The notes under the pieces are model-generated. The model made no database searches and was not told the DNA's origin. It saw nothing but the letters and a program-made list of their open reading frames with translations. From Edaphobacter modestus (lineage in GTDB: Bacteria; Acidobacteriota; Terriglobia; Terriglobales; Acidobacteriaceae), in assembly GCF_004217555.1 (NCBI RefSeq), contig NZ_SHKW01000001.1:2294001-2358000 (forward strand): a DNA stretch of 64,000 nt, given 5' to 3'. The position numbers and the translations under genes were made by a program. The stretch's first letter is position 1. Each line of letters starts with the position of its first letter. Shown here in pieces: positions 19,358-28,602 of this stretch.

Positions 19358-20203
19358 GTGTCCGGTAGAACAAACAAGGATGTGTCCGACAGCACAAAGC
19401 CTCCCCTGATTCTGTGGCACCTTCTCTCGCTGGACGCGCCTGTAGTCGCCACTCTGTGGACCTGGTTCATCGCTCGAGCAAACCGGGTTCCGCTCCAGAT
19501 GTCTTCTCTGGTGGCGATGGGAGCGGCAGTCTGGACGCTCTACGCCGCTGACCGGCTTCTGGATGCGCAGTCACCCGGCCACGATGCGCTGGAAGCCCGT
19601 CATTACTTCCATCAGGAGCACCGGTCCGGCTTCATGGCGGGGATCGCGATTGCATCGGTTGTGCTGGCGGTTCTGCTACCTCGGATTCCCGAGACGGCTA
19701 TTCGTCTTTATCTCATTCTCGGCGGACTGGTCTTCGGATATTTCGTGATTATCCATGCCACTCGCAGTGCGCATCGGCTTCCCAAGGAGATTGCCGTCGG
19801 GGTCTGCTTTGCCGCTGCAACGTTCATCCCGACGGTGGCCCGCGTGCCTGAGCTTCGCCTCGTGCTCCTGCCGCCAGCACTGCTGCTGGCCGCGGTCTGC
19901 AGTCTCAATTGCCTGTTCATCTATGCGTGGGAGCACCCGTTGCCGAACGGACAGACCCCTCATCCGATCACGGCCGTGGCGCTGCGTTATCTTCCCGTAC
20001 TCGCTGTTGGAGTAGCGGTCGCGAGCGGCCTTCTAGCTGTATCGGATCGCCACGCACCGCGTCTGCTCTACGTCAGCGTCATGCTCTCGACTCTCTTGCT
20101 GCTTATGCTGCATCTTCGCAGCCACAAATTTGCAGCGCTGGAGCTACGCGCCGCAGCTGACCTGGCGCTGCTAACTCCATTGCTTGCGATCCCTTTTCTA
20201 TGA
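19358..20203 (+). CDS. UbiA-like integral membrane protein
   Basis: The 281-aa protein has about eight hydrophobic segments. The segment YAADRLLDAQ and the later RLPKEIAVGVCFAAATF resemble the two conserved regions of UbiA-type prenyltransferases, but the full NDxxDxxxD motif is not present; only DRLLD is. It may be a divergent UbiA homologue or a family that lost activity. GTG 19358 is the first start; a second in-frame GTG at 19382 has AAGGA only 1 nt upstream. Its stop overlaps the start of a methyltransferase gene (ATGA), which points to a common pathway, perhaps quinone- or lipid-related (inference). Confidence 0.6.
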   Translation: MSGRTNKDVSDSTKPPLILWHLLSLDAPVVATLWTWFIARANRVPLQMSSLVAMGAAVWTLYAADRLLDAQSPGHDALEARHYFHQEHRSGFMAGIAIASVVLAVLLPRIPETAIRLYLILGGLVFGYFVIIHATRSAHRLPKEIAVGVCFAAATFIPTVARVPELRLVLLPPALLLAAVCSLNCLFIYAWEHPLPNGQTPHPITAVALRYLPVLAVGVAVASGLLAVSDRHAPRLLYVSVMLSTLLLLMLHLRSHKFAALELRAAADLALLTPLLAIPFL

Positions 20204-20871
20204 GCAGTAAGCCAGGTTTCGACCGCATTGCGAAGCGCTATCGCCTGCTCGAATATCTCACGATGGGTCGCATGCTTGAGCAGACGCGGCTGCACTTTCT
20301 GCCTCGGCTGCTTACAGCACGCAACGCGCTCATTCTCGGCGACGGTGACGGGCGATTTCTTGCACAGCTGCTGGCGGAGAATTCCAATCTTCACGTTACT
20401 GCGGTGGATTGCAGTGCAACGATGCTCAACCTTCTGCGTCAACGCTGCACGCCTTATGGCGATCGGCTTCATACGGTCCTCACTGATGCGCTGAGTTTTA
20501 CTCCGCCTGCCGGGACGGGCTATGACCTGGTTGTAACCCATTTCTTTTTCGACTGCTTCACTGAGCCTGAGATTGACGAACTTCTGAGGCGAATCGGCCC
20601 GGAGCTTGAGCCCTCTGCCCTCTGGCTGGTCTCCGACTTTCGTATTCCTGCCGGCTTGATGAGGCTTCCCGCGAAGATACTGGTTCGCGCCCTTTACCTC
20701 GCATTTCGTGTGATTACGGGGCTGTGCATCACCAGGCTTCCGGATCACACATCGTGCCTCTCGACCCGGTTCAGGTGTCTGGAGAGGAAACTGTTTCTTT
20801 CGGGAGTGCTCACGACTGAACTATGGCAGGGAGCCGATCTCTTCCTGGAGGCACAAGCGCAAAAGGAATGA
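20200..20871 (+). CDS. Class I SAM-dependent methyltransferase
   Basis: The 223-aa protein has a Rossmann methyltransferase core: motif I ALILGDGDGRFLAQLL (GDGDG in place of GxGxG), acidic loop VTAVDCSATML, and motif IV YDLVVTHFFFDCF, followed by LWLVSDFRIP. The substrate is unknown. It overlaps the UbiA-like gene by 4 nt and is followed 60 nt later by an M1 peptidase. Pairing with a UbiA-like protein recalls quinone biosynthesis (prenylation then methylation), but this is inference only. Confidence 0.8.
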   Translation: MSSKPGFDRIAKRYRLLEYLTMGRMLEQTRLHFLPRLLTARNALILGDGDGRFLAQLLAENSNLHVTAVDCSATMLNLLRQRCTPYGDRLHTVLTDALSFTPPAGTGYDLVVTHFFFDCFTEPEIDELLRRIGPELEPSALWLVSDFRIPAGLMRLPAKILVRALYLAFRVITGLCITRLPDHTSCLSTRFRCLERKLFLSGVLTTELWQGADLFLEAQAQKE

Positions 20872-20931
20872 AGGCGCGCCACCCTCGGACGTCTTTTCGC
20901 ATCCTATTGAAAGCATTCAGAATTCCTGCCT

Positions 20932-23085
20932 ATGCCGCGACCGATCTTCGCCGCCACTCTTTTGCTGTTCGCTGCCCCGATGCTGCGCGCCCAGCCTGCG
21001 ATCGCGACGAACTCTCCAAATGGCCGACCGCTTTCAGAACGTGTGGTGGACTACACGATCGATGCGCGGCTGGACACCGATAAAAAGACACTCGATGCAA
21101 CCGAGACCCTGACCTACCGCAATCTGACCGGCCAGCCCCTTACCACCTTTCCCTTTCACCTCTATCTCAATGCTTTTCGTCCGGAGTCAACTTTCACGGC
21201 CGAGACTCGCGCGGGCGGCGGTGTCCGCGCTTCGGTGGAGGATACCTATCCCGCAGAAAAGATCGGCGGCATTACCGTCTCGCACGTCGACGCAGACGGC
21301 TACGGCGATCTGACGGCAACGCTTCACTTCACGGCACCTGACGACGGCAACCTGCAGGACCACACGGTCGCCGAGATCGTGCTTCCGCGTCCGCTCGCTC
21401 CGAACGAATCCGTTACCTTCCATCTCACCTTTCACGATAAGTTTCCGCTCTCCGTGGCGCGCAACGGATACAAGCGGGACTTCATGATGGGTGGACAGTG
21501 GTTCCCCAAGGTGGGCGTCTTCTGGCACGGCGCGTGGAACTGCCACCAGTACCACGCGACCACTGAATTCTTCTCCGACTTCGGAACCTTCAATGTCCGC
21601 CTGACGGTTCCACGTCGGTATACGGTAGGTGCCAGCGGAGTCCCTACTGGAAATCAGCCGAACTCCGACGGGACGAAGACGTTGAGTTTTTATGGCGAGG
21701 ACATTCACGACTTTGCCTTCGCGGCCAGCCCACACTTCGTCGTCACCGACGCGATCTATCTTTCTTCGCTGGGTCCGGTGCAGATTCACGTGCTGGCTCT
21801 TGCCGCCCACCCGCACATCGCGCAGCGCTATCTCGACATCGCACGCGGCTCTCTCGCCGAGTATGAACGCCGCTATGGCCCTTATCCTTACAAGGTCCTC
21901 ACCGTGGTCGACCCGGAGCCTGGATCGGAGATGCAGGGCATGGAGTATCCAACGCTCGTCACCGGCGATGGTTCATGGACGGGCATCCTCGAAGATGCCG
22001 AGATCACCGTCGAACATGAGTTCGGTCACCAGTACTGGTATGGAATGGTTGCCACTAATGAGTTCGAGGAACCCTGGCTCGACGAGGGTATCAATTCTTA
22101 TACCGAGGTTAAGGTATTGGCCGCGCTTCTCGGTGGCGGGACATCAGCCATACGTCAGCGCTATGCGAATCTCGGCGACGGCTCGCTACAACGCATCTCG
22201 TACCTTTCGGCTCCCGATCTCGACCCCGTCACCCGCTTCGGCTGGAAGTTCCGCAGCGAGCAGTCGTACGGTGCTGTCACCTATGGAAAATCGTCCACAC
22301 TATTGATGACCCTGGAAGGAATCATCGGCAAGGAAACGATGGACGAAGCGATGCGTATCTACTTTGAACGCTATCGCTTCAAGCATCCGACGACGGAAGA
22401 CTTTCTGCGCACCATCGAGCAGGTGGCAGTCGCTCGCGGCAAGGCTACGACGTTATCCCGTGGCGAAGCTGCTTCTCCAGCCTCCGGGCTCGCCTGTTCC
22501 CCTAACGAACCTTCTGCCTCAAGCGCAAATCAACTCGTCCCCACGACTCCGTTTACACATCTCAGCCCGTTTGTACAAGGCCCGACCAGCGCCGCCCCGT
22601 GCATCCCCTTGCCTCCGGCCTCCTCCGAGCCGACGTATGCGCCAACCAGTCTGCGTCCGTTCATCAATCAGGCGGTCTATGGCACGGAAGTTCTTGACTA
22701 CGCGGTCGATGACTTCTGGTCGGAGCCGGTGCGCTGGTGGGAGCCGAGGCCGCGAGGCTCAATCAGAACCCAATATCTTTCCACCGTTGTCCTGAGACGC
22801 AGAGGCGACTTCATCCTGCCCGTCACGGCTGAGGTCGTGTTCGACGACGGAAGCCGCGTGCGCGAATCCTGGGACGGCACGGATCGATGGACGCGCTTTA
22901 CCTATACACGCAACGCGAAGATCGTTTCGGTCGAGCTTGACCCGGATCACCTCGTCCCGCTCGATCGCGACCTGTTCAACAACAGCATCACGGATCGCAT
23001 CGACAAGGTGCCTTCACACAAGCTGACTGCGATCTGGGAGGTCTTGCAGCAGATGGCGGCACAACTCGCAGCGTGGATCGTCTGA
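20932..23085 (+). CDS. Exported M1-family metallopeptidase with Pro/Ser-rich insert
   Basis: The 717-aa protein begins with a signal peptide (about 1-20, APMLRAQ). The zinc site is complete: HEFGH (His362, His366) and Glu385 in PWLDEG, the HExxH-x18-E spacing of M1. The exopeptidase-like loop is GMEYP (residues about 335-340). M1 enzymes remove N-terminal residues from peptides. Unusual is a low-complexity stretch at about residues 505-580 (rich in Ser, Ala, Pro, with two Cys), inserted between the catalytic domain and a conserved C-terminal part that resumes at INQAVYGTEVLDY. It is probably an extracytoplasmic enzyme for peptide use. Confidence 0.9.
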   Translation: MPRPIFAATLLLFAAPMLRAQPAIATNSPNGRPLSERVVDYTIDARLDTDKKTLDATETLTYRNLTGQPLTTFPFHLYLNAFRPESTFTAETRAGGGVRASVEDTYPAEKIGGITVSHVDADGYGDLTATLHFTAPDDGNLQDHTVAEIVLPRPLAPNESVTFHLTFHDKFPLSVARNGYKRDFMMGGQWFPKVGVFWHGAWNCHQYHATTEFFSDFGTFNVRLTVPRRYTVGASGVPTGNQPNSDGTKTLSFYGEDIHDFAFAASPHFVVTDAIYLSSLGPVQIHVLALAAHPHIAQRYLDIARGSLAEYERRYGPYPYKVLTVVDPEPGSEMQGMEYPTLVTGDGSWTGILEDAEITVEHEFGHQYWYGMVATNEFEEPWLDEGINSYTEVKVLAALLGGGTSAIRQRYANLGDGSLQRISYLSAPDLDPVTRFGWKFRSEQSYGAVTYGKSSTLLMTLEGIIGKETMDEAMRIYFERYRFKHPTTEDFLRTIEQVAVARGKATTLSRGEAASPASGLACSPNEPSASSANQLVPTTPFTHLSPFVQGPTSAAPCIPLPPASSEPTYAPTSLRPFINQAVYGTEVLDYAVDDFWSEPVRWWEPRPRGSIRTQYLSTVVLRRRGDFILPVTAEVVFDDGSRVRESWDGTDRWTRFTYTRNAKIVSVELDPDHLVPLDRDLFNNSITDRIDKVPSHKLTAIWEVLQQMAAQLAAWIV

Positions 23086-23140
23086 GTCGAATGCAACGGA
23101 AGGAAATCGCACAAGTTCCTCTTCCCGAAAGGCCACCTTC

Positions 23141-24409
23141 ATGCCCCGAACCCGCAACATCTTCTTTCATGGTCTCGGCATTGCGCTCCGCCGTTTCCCG
23201 GCCTTTCTGTGGACGTATGTCTTCAATCTCGGCCTGGCGGTTGCATTCTGTTTTCCGCTGTACACCCAGCTCTCGAAGCTGCTCGACGATTCCCTGGCTT
23301 CGCAGCGGCTCTCGTCCGGTTTCGATGTCTCCGTCCTCGTCACCGCCGCAACGCGACTCCATGGAGATCACACGGGAAATGCAATTGCCATGACCAGTAA
23401 CGGTTCGCTTGTGGCGTATCTTCTGCTGTATTTTTTTCTCGTTCCAGGAACACTCTTCAGTTACGTGACTCGCACACCTGCAGGGATCAGCAACCTTCTC
23501 CGTCAAGGCATGCTGCACTTCTGGCGTTTTGTTCGTATCACCGTTGTCGCGCTCATCGCCGCACTGGTGATCCTCGGGCCGCTGTTCGCTCTACAGAGAC
23601 GATGGGCTGCCTTCGTCGACGATCGCTTCGTCGGAAGGACCTCACTGTTTCTCACTCTTGGCGGTCTTCTTATCGTCCTTCTTGTGGCGTCGCTGCTGCG
23701 CCTTTACTTCGACCTGGTCGAGGTCTACACAGTCCAGCTTGGAACTCACCAACGACTCTCCGGCCGCCCGGACCGCCGTGTTCGCCGTACCTTCCGCCCG
23801 GCGTTTCGCCTGCTGCGAACGCATCTTGTTCGTACCTGGATCATCTTTCTGCTGCTGGCACTTCTTGGAGCCGCGTTTAGCTTCTTCGCCACGCGAACCG
23901 CGATACACATGCTTGCCCAATCGCAGGTGTGGCCCATGTTTCTCGTGGCGCAGCTCGGTCTCTTCGCGATGCTATTCACCCGTTTCTGGCAACGCGGCGT
24001 CGAAGCCTCCCTCGTTCTCCAAAATCCGATCATGCCTGAGGACAGCCCTGTCCTGGAGCCCGAGGGTTATCCCTACACCCGTTCGGCACCCAAAGTTGCA
24101 GCCGTAACTCCGCCAGCGGCGGCCGCCAACCCTGATCGTCCCCATCACGTCGAGATGATCTATAACTCGGATCCGCTGGTTTCGGTCTATCCGGCGCCGT
24201 TTTCACCCGATGATCCTCTCTCCTCTCCACCCCTCGCTGAGCTCCTCACTCCAGCCGATCCCATCCCTAACCCGGAGCCCGCTTCACCTTCACTCGACGA
24301 GCCGGACCCCGGCGTCTTCCACCACGAACCAGGCAAATCTCGTGATCACCGCGATGAACCGTCTCCGGACGTCCCGGGAGCACCCTCCGGGAAGCCCCCT
24401 CATGAATGA
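23141..24409 (+). CDS. Integral membrane protein of unknown function, Pro/Asp-rich tail
   Basis: The 422-aa protein was not recognised. It has about six hydrophobic segments between residues 10 and 285, among them FLWTYVFNLGLAVAFCFPLY, LLYFFLVPGTLFSYV and LFLTLGGLLIVLLVASLLRLY. It ends in a roughly 130-residue cytoplasmic-type tail rich in Pro, Asp and Ser (from about residue 295). ATG 23141 has CGAAAGG upstream. It sits 55 nt after the M1 peptidase and 70 nt before sixA on the same strand. Confidence 0.7.
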   Translation: MPRTRNIFFHGLGIALRRFPAFLWTYVFNLGLAVAFCFPLYTQLSKLLDDSLASQRLSSGFDVSVLVTAATRLHGDHTGNAIAMTSNGSLVAYLLLYFFLVPGTLFSYVTRTPAGISNLLRQGMLHFWRFVRITVVALIAALVILGPLFALQRRWAAFVDDRFVGRTSLFLTLGGLLIVLLVASLLRLYFDLVEVYTVQLGTHQRLSGRPDRRVRRTFRPAFRLLRTHLVRTWIIFLLLALLGAAFSFFATRTAIHMLAQSQVWPMFLVAQLGLFAMLFTRFWQRGVEASLVLQNPIMPEDSPVLEPEGYPYTRSAPKVAAVTPPAAAANPDRPHHVEMIYNSDPLVSVYPAPFSPDDPLSSPPLAELLTPADPIPNPEPASPSLDEPDPGVFHHEPGKSRDHRDEPSPDVPGAPSGKPPHE

Positions 24410-24479
24410 CCTGGTTCCTGCGCAGGGCTCTTCCACACCCAACGGGGTAACCAGGACTGTTCTAGAATCTGGGGAGATT

Positions 24480-25016
24480 ATGAACCTCTACATCCTTCGG
24501 CACGCGTCAGCAGGCGAGCGGCGCCCTAATCCCGTTCTCGATCGCAACCGTCCTCTCGATAAGGATGGCAAGCGTTACTGCCTGCACCTAGCACAGGTAC
24601 TAAATGAGTTGAAGCTCCAGTTCGACCTCATCGTCTCCAGCCCCTTGAAGAGAAGCGTTCAGACAGCGTCGCTGGTTGGAACCGAAACGGGTTACGAGTC
24701 CCAGATTCTGATCTCGAACGGGCTGTCTCCCGGAGCTACCTTCCAGGATTTTCAGCGATTGCTCTCCGAGTGTCGCGGATATGAGAATCTGCTGGTTGTC
24801 GGGCATAACCCCAACATCAGCCAGTTTCTCTCCGGCATGCTCGTCTCTCCCGACACGACCATGCTCCCTCAGATCCGGCTCCGCAAAGGATCGATCGCGC
24901 GCGTCTCGCTGGATCGGGGCCCGGCCATACTACAGTGGCTGCTCGATCCGCGACCCGTTCGTGCCCTCTACACCACTTCGACGAAGAGCTCGCGCCGGAA
25001 GACCTCGCGGAAGTAA
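24480..25016 (+). CDS. sixA: Phosphohistidine phosphatase SixA
   Basis: The 178-aa histidine-phosphatase-fold protein starts MNLYILRHASAGE, where His8 of the RHG-type motif is the phosphoacceptor. Other signatures are LIVSSPLKRSVQTA and LLVVGHNPNISQ (second catalytic His). SixA dephosphorylates phosphohistidine on HPt domains or PTS proteins. ATG 24480 has GGGGAG upstream; the frame is open farther left inside the previous gene but that part is not conserved. Its last 49 nt overlap the 3' end of the convergent Ppx/GppA gene, and its basic C-terminal tail (KSSRRKTSRK) is encoded there. Confidence 0.88.
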   Translation: MNLYILRHASAGERRPNPVLDRNRPLDKDGKRYCLHLAQVLNELKLQFDLIVSSPLKRSVQTASLVGTETGYESQILISNGLSPGATFQDFQRLLSECRGYENLLVVGHNPNISQFLSGMLVSPDTTMLPQIRLRKGSIARVSLDRGPAILQWLLDPRPVRALYTTSTKSSRRKTSRK

Positions 25017-26539
25017 CCCGCCTCTTTCTTCACGGACCAGGCTTCAAGCTCCGCTCCACCTCGGCCAGGAACCAGCTCCAGCACAATCCGCTTCGGATAA
25101 ACATGCACGCGGATACGAACCACTGCGCTCGCCCGATCCTGATTAAGCGCTACCGCCAGCCGCAGCAACACGATTGCGCGTACGACGTTGGTATGCTCCT
25201 CGAGCGGAAGAGTGCGCATCACGCGATCCATCGCATCCGGCGAGGTCTTTCCCAGATATCGAGCCAATGCACTTACGATCGCTCTTTGCTCGGGAGAGAA
25301 ACCGAAGATCTCCGAGTTGGCGATGATGTACTGGGTATGCCGATGGTGTCCCTGGTGGTTCATGAACTTGCCCACCTCCTGCATCATGGCGGCGGACTCC
25401 AGCCAGAGCCGGTACTCTTCGGGGAGTTCATGGACACGGGTCAGCGCATTGAACAGCTCGACGACATGCTGTCTTACCGGCTCGACCTGTCTCTGCTCGA
25501 TGCCGTAGCGCCGGCATACCTCCAGAACCCCAGCCCAGCGTTCGCTCTCGATCTTCTGATGCACGGATGCGCGCAGGTCTACATCTCCAAGCATCTGGGC
25601 CAGGATTCCATCCCGCAGCCCCAGGGCGGAGTAGCGAAAGGACTTCAAACCGAATCGCTCCATCAGATTCGCATAGACCAGAGCGCCGCCAACGATAATC
25701 TCCGAGCGCCGCGGCCCGATGCCAGGCACTGCCGCCCGCTGCTCATCGCGCATCTTCACCATGCGGTCAGCAAGCGCACGCACCTCGTGAACCTCGGCCG
25801 TCATCGCTCCCACGTGTTCCACTCGCCGCTTCGCCAGTGACTTTTTCCTGGTCTTGGCATCGGCCTTCTTGCGTGCATAGCCGCTAGCCTCGGCCAGTGC
25901 CGCCGCCGTTCCCGAGGTCGCAATGACGAGGCCCACCCGCGGCATTCCGATCTTTCTCGCAGCCTTCTTCAATTCGCGATCGATGTATTGCTTCAGCCGT
26001 ACGACGTCTTCTTTTGCCGGGGGGTCGGTGGGGAGGAACTCCTGCTGCAGCCGGACCGCCCCCAGAGGCAGGCTGGCCATCGCCTTAATGCGCCCTCCAT
26101 CCGAGATAGTCACCTCGCAGCTTCCGCCACCGAGATCGATCAGCACGCAGCGTCCTCGCGCTCCCACCTCGTGCGTCACCACACCCAGTTGAATCAGTCT
26201 TCCCTCTTCAAGGCCCGAGATCACCTCGACCCGCCACCCGGTCGCGGACCGTACCCACTCGGTGAACGCCTCGGCATTGCGGGCGTCCCGCATGGCACTG
26301 GTGGCCACAACCCGCACTGTATCCGTTACATGGAGCTGCACGGCCTTGTGAAACCGCTTCAGTGCACGGATCGTCGCTGCCATCGCCTCCGGAGAGATCG
26401 CTCCGGTCTGGAAGACGCTCTCGCCCAGACGCGTCACCTCCCGGTCCTCGTGCAGCGTCTTCAGCCTATGCATCTGCACTTCGGCGATCTTCAACCGACA
26501 GGAATTGGACCCAATATCAATCGCAGCAAACGTCGGCAT
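24968..26539 (-). CDS. Ppx/GppA family phosphatase (exopolyphosphatase type)
   Basis: The 523-aa protein has an ASKHA-type N-terminal domain (IDIGSNSCRLKIAEV at the start, DLGGGSCEV near residue 150) and a C-terminal HD-like helical region (about 330-500, ESAAMMQEVGKFMNHQGHH). Such enzymes hydrolyse polyphosphate or pppGpp. ATG 26539 is chosen; a GTG codon directly before it could also start. It converges with sixA and overlaps it by 49 nt. Which of the two activities dominates cannot be decided here. Confidence 0.9.
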   Translation of the reverse strand: MPTFAAIDIGSNSCRLKIAEVQMHRLKTLHEDREVTRLGESVFQTGAISPEAMAATIRALKRFHKAVQLHVTDTVRVVATSAMRDARNAEAFTEWVRSATGWRVEVISGLEEGRLIQLGVVTHEVGARGRCVLIDLGGGSCEVTISDGGRIKAMASLPLGAVRLQQEFLPTDPPAKEDVVRLKQYIDRELKKAARKIGMPRVGLVIATSGTAAALAEASGYARKKADAKTRKKSLAKRRVEHVGAMTAEVHEVRALADRMVKMRDEQRAAVPGIGPRRSEIIVGGALVYANLMERFGLKSFRYSALGLRDGILAQMLGDVDLRASVHQKIESERWAGVLEVCRRYGIEQRQVEPVRQHVVELFNALTRVHELPEEYRLWLESAAMMQEVGKFMNHQGHHRHTQYIIANSEIFGFSPEQRAIVSALARYLGKTSPDAMDRVMRTLPLEEHTNVVRAIVLLRLAVALNQDRASAVVRIRVHVYPKRIVLELVPGRGGAELEAWSVKKEAGYFREVFRRELFVEVV

Positions 26540-26703
26540 CACACCTCACCTTCAGAACCCAGGAAATCACCCACCACAAGCAAGATACATCTCTGAATCC
26601 CCGATCACATCGGGACTAGCCAGTATTCGCCCAGCTTCTGCGAAGTGGCTTTAGATGCAGGTTTTTGGGTGGGCCATTTATCCTAGAGGAAGCACCCTCA
26701 CCC

Positions 26704-28602
26704 ATGACCACACCAACCCTTTCCGCGCCGCTGGTCTCCACTCCATTCTCTCCGCCCGAGCTTTCTTCCGGACCCCGCCGGGCCACCGCGCTGGCGACGC
26801 TTCTCTCCCTCTGGCTTGTCATCTTTTTTACTTCCTTGTTTGCTCCCCCTCTCTTGGATGACGCGGATGCCACTCACGCCAATGCGGCGCGCAACATGGC
26901 TCTCACCGGCGACATGGTGACCCTCAAGGTCAATGGAATACGCTACCTTGAGAAGGCCGCGCTTCCCTACTGGCTCGACGCGATCAGCTTCCGCCTCTTC
27001 GGCTTCAATACCTTCGCGGCCCATCTTCCCGAAGCCATCGGCGTGCTGCTGCTTGCGCTACTGGGCTACCACTGGAGCCGCCGCGCCTACGGGGACCGCG
27101 CCGGATTCTATACCGGCCTCGCCGTGCTCACCGCCGCCGGAGTGTTTCTCTTTACCCGCATCTACATCCCCGAGGTGCTGCTGTCGCTCTTCCTCTCGAC
27201 AGCCCTCTACTGCCTTCTGCGGGCGCTCGACCCGGCGACGATTCTATCTGGCCGGTACGCCTACGCCATCTGGGCGGCTCTTGCCCTTGCCGTTCTCACC
27301 AAAGGTCTCGTCGCTCTCGTCTTCTTCTTCGGAGCAGCCACGATCTATCTGGCGCTTACCGGGGAATGGCGCAATCTCGGCAAACTCAAACCTGTTACCG
27401 GCTTCTTTCTTTTCTTCGCCATCGCCGCACCGTGGCACATTCTTGCCAGTCTGCGAAACACAGGGGGGATGAATGGCCATGGATTCTTCTGGTTTTATTT
27501 CGTCAACGAACACTTTCTGCGTTTTCTCGGCAAGCGCTACCCCAGGGACTACAACAAACTTCCGGGCTACCTGTACTGGAGCCTTCATCTGGTGTGGCTC
27601 TTTCCCTGGAGTCTCTTTGCTCCTGTAGCGGTGATCCAGGGCTGGAGATTGCGCAATCGGCAGCAATCCGTGGAGGGCAGCAGCTTTCCGGCGAAGACCA
27701 CCCTGCTCCTCTCTGCGTATGCGGCTCTCGTTCTCGTCTTCTTCTCTCTCTCGACCAACCAGGAGTACTACACCTTTCCCGCATATCTTGCGCTGCTGAC
27801 CCTTTTGACGGCGGCACTGGTTCAAGCGGAGCGGCTGTACAACGACGATGCCATCCTGCGGCGATGGATTGTCGCAGCGCATGCCATCTACACGGGTATC
27901 GGAGTCGCTGCAGCCGCTGCACTTGCGTTCGGCCTCTGGAGCTCTCGCAAACTGCCATTCAATCACGACATCGGCGGACTGCTTGCGCATCGAGGAGTGG
28001 GCGACTATACGCTTTCGATGTCGCACTTTTTCGATCTTACGGACTCCAGCTTCGCTGCTCTGCGGCTTCCCGCTGCGCTTGCGGCTGTTGCCTTCGCCAT
28101 AGGTCCTGCCGTCGCATGGTGGCTCCGCACCCGACGACGTCATCTTGCATCGACTACGACGATCGCGCTTGCCTCGACGGTCTTTCTCGTTGCTGCTCAC
28201 ATCGCGCTGGTCCGGTTTGCGCCGATGCTTTCGTCCGCCGATCTCGCACAGAGGATTCTGAAACTCGAAGACGATCACCTCGTGTCGCGCGACAGCGAAG
28301 TTCTGATCTTCGGCGACCAGGCCTACGGTTCTTCGATTCCTTTCTATCTCGGCAAAGTCGTTCCTCTGGTGGATGGACGTTCCACGTCGATGCTCTTCGG
28401 CTCCACCTTCCCCGATGCCCCGCACATCTTTCTCACCCACGACGAGCTTCTTAAGGATTGGGGCACAGGACAGCGCAAGATTCTCTTCGTCCCGCTCGAA
28501 AAGCGAGACGAGGTCGACCGCCTTCTCGGCAACAAGAAGATCCCGCTCGCAGAGACCTCCGGCAAGGCACTTTTCACAGACCGCCCATTGGACCGTCCTT
28601 GA
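26704..28602 (+). CDS. GT39/ArnT-like membrane glycosyltransferase, copy 1
   Basis: The 632-aa polytopic protein belongs to the GT-C (dolichyl-phosphate-mannose/ArnT) superfamily. The first periplasmic loop carries the acidic motif LLDDADATHANAARNM followed by LEKAALPYWLDA, where ArnT-type enzymes have DE/DD and KPPL motifs. About 11-12 membrane segments follow, then a soluble C-terminal part. It should transfer a sugar from a polyprenyl-phosphate donor to lipid or protein in the periplasm. Note EKAALPYW in place of the usual KPPLxYW. ATG 26704 has AGAGGAAG upstream. Confidence 0.87.
   Translation: MTTPTLSAPLVSTPFSPPELSSGPRRATALATLLSLWLVIFFTSLFAPPLLDDADATHANAARNMALTGDMVTLKVNGIRYLEKAALPYWLDAISFRLFGFNTFAAHLPEAIGVLLLALLGYHWSRRAYGDRAGFYTGLAVLTAAGVFLFTRIYIPEVLLSLFLSTALYCLLRALDPATILSGRYAYAIWAALALAVLTKGLVALVFFFGAATIYLALTGEWRNLGKLKPVTGFFLFFAIAAPWHILASLRNTGGMNGHGFFWFYFVNEHFLRFLGKRYPRDYNKLPGYLYWSLHLVWLFPWSLFAPVAVIQGWRLRNRQQSVEGSSFPAKTTLLLSAYAALVLVFFSLSTNQEYYTFPAYLALLTLLTAALVQAERLYNDDAILRRWIVAAHAIYTGIGVAAAAALAFGLWSSRKLPFNHDIGGLLAHRGVGDYTLSMSHFFDLTDSSFAALRLPAALAAVAFAIGPAVAWWLRTRRRHLASTTTIALASTVFLVAAHIALVRFAPMLSSADLAQRILKLEDDHLVSRDSEVLIFGDQAYGSSIPFYLGKVVPLVDGRSTSMLFGSTFPDAPHIFLTHDELLKDWGTGQRKILFVPLEKRDEVDRLLGNKKIPLAETSGKALFTDRPLDRP

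Noticed and set aside
25188-26619. Several plus-strand frames inside the Ppx/GppA gene
   Set aside because: Shadows of a clear minus-strand phosphatase gene.
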